From Bolinopsis microptera (lineage: Eukaryota; Ctenophora; Tentaculata; Lobata; Bolinopsidae), in assembly GCF_026151205.1 (NCBI RefSeq), contig NC_087084.1, forward strand, positions 2,574,845 through 2,638,844: a stretch of DNA of 64,000 nt. The letters are read 5' to 3'. Both the position numbers and the translations under genes were made by a program. Of the stretch, positions 55,528-64,000 are shown in pieces. The notes below the pieces were generated by a model that was given only the letters and a program-made list of their open reading frames with translations, searched no databases and was not told where the DNA came from. Every line of letters begins with the position of its first letter. Positions within the stretch are counted from its first letter, which is position 1.

Positions 55528-57030
55528 CTAGGAATGAATTGAAAGAACGTTCCTGTTTAACAGGAGATTTTGCCCTGTGATAAAATTTGGCAAAAACCTG
55601 CTCCCCATCATTTTTTTTAATCTCTTATTCCCAAACCCAGTAAACCTATTTTTTAAAGAGCTTGCCCTCTTTAAACCCCGTTTTTAAAAACCATTTTTCA
55701 GTCCTAAATCCTGTGTACAATAACCACCTGGGGCCGAAAGGGCATTCAACAGCGGAAGGGTAAACATGAACTTTTTTCCCCAGTTTAAAATCAAAAGTAG
55801 GAGCCCCCGGTTTGGTTAAATCCCAGGTTTCCCCAACATTGGGAACACAAAACAAAATAATATACACAGAGGGAGTACACAGTTCAAAAAGGGCGGGGGT
55901 TAAGTAGGGACAGGACAGTGCTGTTTTTTTCCTCCTTGCAGGGTTGCCCGAGGAACTGGTCGTTTCATAAAAAACCCCAACATGGGGAGGCAGTGATAGT
56001 GAGGTTAAAAGGGAACCCAAAGGGGGTTTCAGCAGGGTAAAGGAAAAAAAGTACAAGCTTTTCCCTGGGTACAGTAAATTTCCCCGCTACATTGCACCCT
56101 CCTAAAAATTTTTTGACACAAGTTCCCCCCAACTCCCCAAAAACTAATAAAAGGGGTCTACCCTCGCGAGCCAAAAAATTAAAGTACAAACAGTGTGATT
56201 AAGCTAGTCCTACAAAAAAACCAAAACAAAAGGTACCCCCCCCACAGCAACACAATTACTGACTATACAGCCCCAAAAACCTTCCCTCCATCAAACAACG
56301 TTTATATAAAAAATTTTGAGATTTTTAAAAACTTACTGTCTTATTGTCCTCTGCTGCAAGACTGGGGTTTATACTGTGAGAGCGTGAGAAGTGATAGCAG
56401 TTACATCTTTTAAAAACAATGAACGATTTACAGAAAATGAATAGCACCGGGTTTTAAACCCTTTCCCAAAATTTGCCATGATCAAAATATAAAATGAAAC
56501 GGGGGCTCCTTTCCCCAAGCAGCGTTTCGAGCAGCCCAAAAAACAGTGACAGAGAAAATAAAAGAAGTGTTTTCCGAGGGGTGAAAAGAAGGGTGTAAAG
56601 TTTTGGGGTGGGCTCAATGAAACCGAGTGTGAAAGTGTGCGCGGCTCCAAAGGGACTGTGGTAAAAAAAAAACCTTTGAGTGATATAATGTTTTTCCCCC
56701 CCAAATTTGAAACAGTTGTACTGTGTTTCTGGAATTTTTCGTTGGGATGTTATGCACCCTTAAAGACAGATTTTTACTAATCCAGGGTTCAAATCTTTAA
56801 ACGAGGGAAATTGTAAATGTAGGCATTTTAATTTTTAAAAATTTTTTATAGTTTTTTTATACTTATACCCCCCCGAGGTGGTTCCCGTGATTTGAAAAAA
56901 TTTGTTGATTTCGGCATTTCAAAAAGGAAACCCAAAAGCCGTTTCCTGTCATTGGGGGAAAAAAACATTATCAAACTGAAAGCGTTCCTGCAGAATCCGG
57001 TCCGGGGGCCCGGATAATTAAGCACTTTTG
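55528..57030 (-). pseudogene. GPCR, copy B (heavily degraded sequence)
   Basis: Order and landmarks match copy A: the tail and stop region at about 55,528, TM4-7 to about 56,260, TM2-3 at about 56,340-56,650 and TM1 at about 56,880-57,030. Nearly every line has homopolymer expansions and mixed-base losses, so no frame survives. The TM2-TM3 stop of copy A cannot be tested here because tgtaaagtg has become gggaaaggg. Confidence 0.65.
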
Positions 57031-60000
57031 GAGCTGAAGTAAAAGCGGGGGGCGGGGTGGAAAATTAAAACTCTGCCCCTGCTGAGTAAAGCGGTGTTTT
57101 GAGGGCCTATTCGATGCTCAAACTAGTTTTTTCCTAGTTTCCGCCCAAAAAACCGGTTTCGGTGTTAATCGGTCACGTAGGGGCCCCCGAGAGTCCCCGG
57201 GGGTGGGGGTTTGAGGGGCTCTTAGTGGGGGCAAAGCGTGTTTGTTGCACACCCAATTACGCGCCAATATACTTTTAAAATTTAAAATTATAAAATTGCG
57301 GGGTTTGCAAGTAAATATTTTGTAAACAATGTTGGGATAAATTTTAATTTTTGGGTTTGGGATATAAACAGCAATTGGGGGGTACAAAAGTTGGCAGTGC
57401 ATGGTTTTTTTGCTCGGGGGGGGGTTAAAGAGCGGGGATTTTTTCTGAACCACCCCTCGAAATGTTGTTATTTGAAAACAAACTCGTCGATTATCATTTT
57501 AAACCTAGCTAGTCACTTGGTGATTAAAACAGGAGTGGAAAAAACCAGACAAAAGTAAAGATAAAAGGTCTGGGCAAATGGGGGAACGGTGATGAGGGGC
57601 AAAAAATAAAGCCCCTGGGGCCGCCCCCCCAAACCAGCCCCAAAACACTTTTTTTCAAAAAATTTTCAAATTTTTCCGGGGGGTAAAACTAAAGTAACTT
57701 TTTGGGCGCAAAATGGGAAATATTTGTATTTTGTGTAATACTAATTTCATAAAATTTTTTAGATCAAGTTTTTAATTTCCTTTACGTTTTTAGAACGGGA
57801 AGAACGGGTACCTGGGGGGGGGAAAAAGAGCTTTTTTAAATTTGGCAAAACCAGATGGAACGGGTGCATGTTTTTTGTTATTTCCCGTTGATTTTTTATA
57901 TTCACGACAGGGGTTGGCCAGTACGCCTGTAAAAGAATTTTTTTAAAAAGGGGCCCAAAATGTACGGGAAATTTTAAAAAAACGGGCGAGGAATTTTTTC
58001 CCCAATTTTTAAAAAAAAATTTTTTTTTTTTTAATTACTTCAGTCCCCCAAAAAATTTAAACCCAAACTGGGTTTAAAAAAATTTCTGAGTCGGCACTAC
58101 AAGTTTAAAGGGGATAATGAATTTAAAGGGTGATTCTCGTAAAAAAAAATTTTTCTGTATATTGGGGCCTCGCGAGTTCCCCCCAAATCGGGCGCGCCCC
58201 CGGTAGGTTGGGAAACCCACGGCTAAAAAAAAAAATTTTGATAGAAAGTTTTATGTGATTTTTGAATTTTTTTCCTTTTGTTTAAAATTGAAAGTGATTT
58301 TCCCTGCTTAATAATACTTCTTTTACCCCTTTTTTTTTTTGGTCAAAACCAAAAATTTTAAAACCTTTTCAATTTCCAAATTATAAAATTTTTGTAGTTA
58401 GCTTTTCGAAATTTTTTGAAAAAGAATAATTTTTCCCGAACTAAACCCAACCCTTTTTAAAAAGGGCCGGGCTTCGAATTTTTTTTCAAAATTTTTTTAA
58501 AAATTTTTTACGAAATTGAAACCAAAAATGATTACGATGTCAATTTTTCGCAGGGTCGGGGTGGCGTGGCCCAAGGGGGGTGAGTTTCGTTAAAGGGCCT
58601 GCTTCAGCCTGGGCTTTTTTTCCGGGGACCCCGGGTATTATGGGTTTATAAACATTAAAAGAATTTTTGGGGGAATGAAAAGGCTGAGCGCCGCCCCCTA
58701 ACCTTCAAAACCGCCCCAATATCATTCATATGGGTTAGAAAAAAAATATAGATCTTACGGGGCCCCAAATTGTGGATTGAAAAAAACATTATTTTCGCGG
58801 CCGATTTGTTTGGCGTTAGCAAAAGGGTTTTTTCCCAAATTTTTTTTATTTTTTGGTTTTTGGGGTTTAATTTTGAAATTTTTAAAAATTTTTTGAAACC
58901 CAAAATGTTTTTGAAATATCTAAATCCCTTTTTCGAAAATACTATGTTGCAAGTCTAATTTAAATTTTATTTAAAAAAAAAAACCAATTCCCCTTCCCCG
59001 TGGTTTTGATAATTAGGGGGCCCCTTTTTTAAAAAATAAACAAGCTATTTTTTCCCCCTGACGTGCAGTCTTTTTTTTTATTTTGTTTTGTTTTGAAAAG
59101 GTTTAAAAAGTTCCCAAAATCCCTTTGGGGTTTTTGAACCCTTTAACCGTTTTGAAATCAAATTTACTTTTAAACCCTTTATTGAACTTTTAATTTTAAA
59201 AAAAACGTCACAAATTGATTTAACATAAAACCCTACCATGGAAAACCACAGGCAAATTGTTCAAGAAGTCAAAAAACTCAAGATAGCTCAAAACCGGGGT
59301 CACTTTCGCTCCACCAATTTTTTTCAATTAATCATGTTAAACTGATTTCCAAAAAATTTTCATTACATTATAAGTACAAAATCAAAGGGACATTACCTTC
59401 CCTGCCTTTTCCGTTTTTTTTTTCATTGACTTTTAAAATTTTTTCTTCTAATTTTAAGTTCAAGAAAAAAACCCTTTTAATTTTTTCAGGGGTTAAAATC
59501 TTTTAAAAATCTAAAAATTTAAAAAAAAATGCTCAAACCCAAAATTTTTATTACCACAAATTTAAAATTCAAAAAAAATGCAGCTTTAAAATGCCAAACA
59601 CTGAAATGAGAATTTAAAAAAATATAAGAAAACATAAACTGCTAACAATTTAAAAACGTTTTAAAAGCGACTTTATACAAACCACGCTCTTAATTTGGAA
59701 GCGGGGGGATAGGAAAATTTGGGGAAAAAGGAGGGGGGGGGGGGGGGGGGGGTCACTCATGTTTGTTTAAAAAAAGGTACGTATTAAAAACAAAGAAAAT
59801 TTTCTTAACTGTCCAAAAAACAATTTAAAACCGTTGAAAAACGAAAATAAATACTGTTTATAAATTGTGTTTAAAAAAAAACTACGATTGTCATCAGCCA
59901 AAGGACAAAAAATTTTTTTTTCAAAACTTCCAGTTTATTTCATTCACTGCCCTTTTGGGTAAACCCGAAACTTTTTAAAAAGTTCACAAATTAACAAAAT

Positions 60001-61524
60001 TAAGTTTTTTTTCAAAACTCCCCAAATTTTTTTCGACTTTTTCTTAATTTAAAAGTATAATTTTTAAAAGTTTTCTTTTTAAAAGATAACTTATTGACAC
60101 TAACGAGTATTTTTCGAGGATTAAATCCCTAATTTTGTAATTTATCGCAATTTATCCGGGCCCCGTATGTATAAAACCCCTTTTGGAAAACCCTTAAAAT
60201 GTTTTAATCAATTTTTTGGGAAATTTTTTAACCCCTCCCCCCCCTTGATCATATTACCATTGTTAAATTTTGTCAAAATTACACTAGGGTAACATTTTGG
60301 GAAACCCCCCCCCCCCCCCCCCCCCCCCCCCCGGCTGGAAAAAATATGTTTAACGACCCCCAAACTATAATCCCAAAAATTTGGTTTTACGCTCATTAAA
60401 ACACAAAAAACTCCTTTAAAAAACGTGCCCGCACGGTGTTTTAGTTCCCGTAAAAAAACGACAAATTAATTAATTAATAACAATAAAAGGAAAATTAAAA
60501 GATGTCAACTAATTGAGTTTTTTTTGGGTTTTAAAAACCGTCAAAAAACCCGGGAAAACAAATATCAAGGGTAACTTTTAACCCGAAAAAACTAAGAAAA
60601 TTTTTTAATACATTTAAACTGATAAGTCAGTAAGAAAATTTAAACGTTTCATTGATTAACACAAACCAATCAAAAACGCAAACAGCCAATTGCCAAAAAA
60701 AATTTCAAATTTTAACCACCCCTTTTTATTTTTTGAAAATGAAAACATACCTTTTCCCAAATTTTGGAAATTTCATTTGCAATCTTCATTTTTTAAATTC
60801 CTTTTAATTTTTGTTTTAAAATTTTTTAAAATTTTATTTTTCCTATTTTAAATTCCCGTTCGATAAGGTTAGGAAAAAGTGTTTGAAAACTTTTTGGTCC
60901 GTGGGTTTGGGCCCCTTGTATTGTTGGTACGTGCGGTTTTCTCTACTTGGAAACCCCCCGATTAAAAGCGACGGGGTGAAATTTAACGCTTTTTGTGGCT
61001 AAATGAATAATTATTAATTTTTTTTAATCGGGGTATGGTATCATATTAAAAAATTTTACGTTTAAAACAGTTAAAAAATTAATCAAAGTTAAACCCCCAA
61101 AAAGCTAAAATCTGTTTTTTGGGTTTTAAAAGGATTTTTTTTCACAAGAATCTTACAAATTTTACGCTAACATTTATTTTATTTGGGCATCATTGAATCA
61201 TATGACTGAATAATTTCAAAAATTTTGAAACAATTTAAATTTTACAAATTTGAAAAAAATTTTTAATACGGTTAGTAACACGCGATTGTAAACGAGATGC
61301 AATTTTTTTAATTTCCATTTAAATCAGGCCTTTTCTTTACTTGATCCAAATAAATTTTCTTTCCCAACTGATTAAGGACTTTAAGAAGATTCGTTTTTGA
61401 AGGGGACACTATAAAACTAATAGGTTTTTTCAAAAAAAAAACTAATTTTTTGTTTTAAAAACGAAAATTTAGTTTTTAAAAAGATACAGCATGAATCTTT
61501 TTTTGTAAAAAAAAACATTTACCT

Positions 61525-63225
61525 TCTACGGGAAAAATTTTTCCCCTAATATTGAAAAGCGTCCATCTCCCAGAATTTCTTGACGATCAGTTCTTTTTAG
61601 AGTCCCGCCCTCTTGCACAGGGCCCCCCACCAGGGAAAAGCCTCGGGGTGACAATTAATAAAATAAAAATTCCTTCCCCAAAGAAGTAACTTAAAATCGA
61701 ACTTATGATTTTAAAAAAAAAATGATACTTTAAAAATCGTTTCTCACCCTCTTTCAGCTGTTAAAATCCCCAAGTGAAGAAAAGGCCACCAGGTTAAAAA
61801 TAGCTGTTTTAAGGAAACCCCCCATCCATCCACCCAGACCTTTAAGGGGTATCTTTTCAAACACAAGGATATATTTTATAAACACTTTTAAAATGAAATT
61901 TGAAAAAAGTGGGAAAACTAAACTCCCAAAAACAAGCTGACCCGTTTTTTCCTGAACCTTGGGAAAACTTCATCTCCTATTTGTTTCCGGCGAGCTGGGT
62001 TAATTGTGATCAAATCTCGCATCTTCACTATCCCCAAAATCTGCCCAAAAAATTAAAATTTAAATTTAAAACAAATCTGCAAAATTAAAATCGTCAGTTA
62101 AAATTGCTGTTTTTTGGGGGCCCGGGAAAAAAGACAAACTTTCCCTAAGTTTTCAATCAAACGCATGCTTTCTCAGCTTCCAAACATCTTAAATGAACAT
62201 ATTATAGTCATAGGGCCCAAAAACAGTTCTACGTTAATTTATAATTTTAATTTTTTAATGATAATCAAATGTGTTTGATCTTTTTGGTGGGTTTTTTTAA
62301 CCCCCAAAAAAGATGGCTTTTAAAAAAAAAAAAAAAAAAAAAAAAGGGAAAAAAAAGCACACGTTCACATGATGTGATAACTTTAAAATTTTAGCACATA
62401 GCGGGAGCTATAAACTTGTTAGGGTTTTAGCGCTTTTTAAAACGCTTTTAAGGGAAAGTTTTACAATTTAGACACAAAAGTGACCAACACGCTTGGGTTT
62501 TTACACCGATATATTTGGGGGATGTTTTTTGTCAAAATAAGGTGTATCGCCCCTTCCACTAGCGACATTTTAACTTTGGAGAAAGGTTTTTAAACATGAA
62601 AAAAAAATGGTTTGTGCTTTTTCTTTGCTGCTGCTTTTCGTTAAAATGTTCTTACCGGGTTTAAAATTTGGGGATCAAACCAAATTAAAAAACATCGTTT
62701 TAAAGGGTAAAACCAAAATTATATTTTATAAATTTAAAAATCGTTTATTGGCTAAAAAAAATATTTTATGAGCTATTTTTTTTACGCTCTATTTGGTTTC
62801 CCTTGGTGGTTACATTGGGGGATCACTAAAAAATCTTAAACTGGTAATGTTTCTGGTTTGGTGTGCTTCAAAATTTTAGGGGGATATGTTTCCGAAAAAA
62901 ATAAGTTTTAATATAGAATCTAACTGCTTTTACAAAATTTAAATTTTCTTGATACCCAAAAAACATTTTGTCACAGATCCCAAACAAAGTTAAACAAATT
63001 TTAAAAATTAAACGGACTTCCAAATAAGGGCAAAAACAAACTTCCAAAAAAGGGGGATACCACTGAAAGATTCTAAAGGGGCTCCCTTTCAGTGGTTTGT
63101 TTGGGATTCCTTTATAGGAAAGGGTTTCCAGCCCCTTTTTCCCCGGTGGTAAATCAGTTTTATTCCCCCGGGAACTCCTTTGCTGTACTCCCTGCTAAAA
63201 AAGAACGCATCGCTCCTCCATCCCC
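61525..63225 (-). pseudogene. Exchanger C-terminal exons, copy C (degraded)
   Basis: Recognisable landmarks are accttctacgggaaaaattt (about 61,521), ctgacccgttttttcctgaa (about 61,938), and the GLRGA exon around 63,070-63,225 (cgggaactcctttgctgtac). Frames are destroyed by the same error type as in copy B's second half. Confidence 0.65.
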
Positions 63226-63889
63226 CGGGGGAAGGGAAAATTTTTTTTGATGTTTCCCCGTTTTTTTTTTAAAAAAAAGGCTGGGCCAAAAAGCCTAAGA
63301 GAAGAAAACATTGAAAATCTCTGGGTACCCCCGGGGGGCTGTATACTGGTGTTTGTCGGTTTTCCTTTTCTTACGAAAATTTTCCCGGGGCGAATATTTT
63401 CGTCAAAATTGAACTCCGATGTATAAATTTTTATGTCTTTAAATTTTTTTTAAAAATTTTTTTTTAAGAGGTCCCTTTTTTGTCCTTTTATTTAAAAACT
63501 TAATTTTAAAAACGAGTTTAAGGGTTTAATTTTAAAGGCCCAAATTTAAAAGTATCTTAACGTTCCCAAATGAGAGCCGCATCATAAAACCCCGAGGGGT
63601 TTTATTAGTCAGTAAGTAACTGACCACAGAAAAGTTAAACAATTTTGATAAAGGTTTTTCAATTTTTTCCTTTTTCACATTTTAATTACACGAAAAAAAA
63701 AACTACCTCCTATTTTTTTCCTACTCAACCCCATTATTATTCAAACCCAAAAATTTAAAGGGAATCGTCTGTCGTCATTTTTTTATTTTTTTTTTCAAAA
63801 GAAAAAGATTTCGAAACATTGTAACAAAATCCCTTCCCCCAAAAATTTTTTAACAAATTTATGTAATTTCTGTATTTAGACTAGAAAAG

Positions 63890-64000
63890 AATTGGGAGGG
63901 AAAGTTTTGATTTAAAAAGGGGTGTTGTCTGTGATATAAACTGGCAGAAAACTGCTCAACCCTCATTTTTATTTAAACAAGTCCCACCAAATATAAAACC
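63890..64000 (-). pseudogene. GPCR C-terminal end, copy C (partial at window edge)
   Basis: tagactagaaaagaattggg at about 63,876 matches the copy-A stop region at 37,015. The rest continues past the window. Confidence 0.55.

Larger units (their letters stand above)
50308..57240. repeat. Duplicated GPCR/exchanger unit, copy B
   Basis: Nearly identical to copy A up to about 54,635, except for the missing 2-kb insertion, single-base indels and a poly-G run (about 51,565-51,587) where A has gggaggggggaggag. From about 54,636 the match to copy A becomes very noisy, with expanded homopolymers. The copy ends by joining the GPCR upstream region (matching 38,690) to a degraded copy of 49,165. Confidence 0.85.
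57240..64000. repeat. Duplicated unit, copy C (degraded, runs off the window)
   Basis: Colinear with 49,165-54,640 and then 36,080-37,100 of copy A. Markers: gtggcgtggcccaa at about 58,560, a poly-G run at about 59,728-59,752, a poly-C run at about 60,306-60,332, and exchanger exons from 61,530. A 26-28-base A run at about 62,320 replaces four As in copy A (about 35,535), an example of artefactual expansion. Confidence 0.8.

Noticed and set aside
54587-58958. Many 60-136-codon frames
   Set aside because: They lie in the degraded copies, where indels create random open frames.

Overview
The window looks like AT-rich nuclear DNA from an invertebrate animal, possibly a non-bilaterian such as a cnidarian; the taxon is inference. 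Evidence: genes split by GT-AG introns, an organellar Na+/H+ exchanger with human NHE6/7/9-like motifs, a rhodopsin-like GPCR, a FLYWCH zinc-finger protein, degraded LINE and Ty3/Gypsy elements, foldback MITEs and several satellites. There are no bacterial operons, no CRISPR array and no convincing tRNA or rRNA gene.

Layout. 1-7,380: purine/pyrimidine low-complexity DNA around a large imperfect palindrome (arms about 2,700-4,412 and 4,694-5,734) that carries a broken retroelement Gag-like frame. About 7,743-12,432: a composite tandem array of a 13-bp minisatellite, a conserved core of about 60 bp and long (CT)n tracts, with a 1,308-bp higher-order period. 14,019-18,699: a decayed Ty3/Gypsy element on the minus strand. 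19,711-21,330: DNA almost free of G on the + strand. 24,017-25,232: foldback elements. 27,218-29,752: a 5'-truncated LINE (RT and RNase H) on the minus strand with its poly(A) tail.

29,755-38,700 is the best gene-bearing part. On the minus strand it holds a GPCR (three recognised exons, 37,018-38,489), followed downstream by the last five exons of an SLC9A6/7/9-type exchanger (34,075-36,391). This block occurs about two more times: at 50,308-57,240 (good to about 54,635, then badly degraded) and at 57,240-64,000 (badly degraded). The 8-kb GPCR/exchanger unit is therefore tandemly repeated, and no copy shows the 5' exons of the exchanger. Copy A alone carries a 2-kb insertion bounded by two foldback elements.

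40,844-44,540 is a satellite with monomers of about 164 and 179 bp and a 1,392-bp higher-order repeat, into which a MITE has inserted with a clean 5-bp target duplication. 46,265-46,681 encodes a FLYWCH zinc-finger protein lying between inverted repeats of about 32 bp. 47,590-48,777 is a 119-bp satellite.

Caution: 5,985-7,830 and 54,636-64,000 carry dense homopolymer-type errors relative to their cleaner copies. They look like unpolished long-read consensus, so reading frames there mean little. Most long open frames in the window are shadows of (CT)n or (GA)n repeats.
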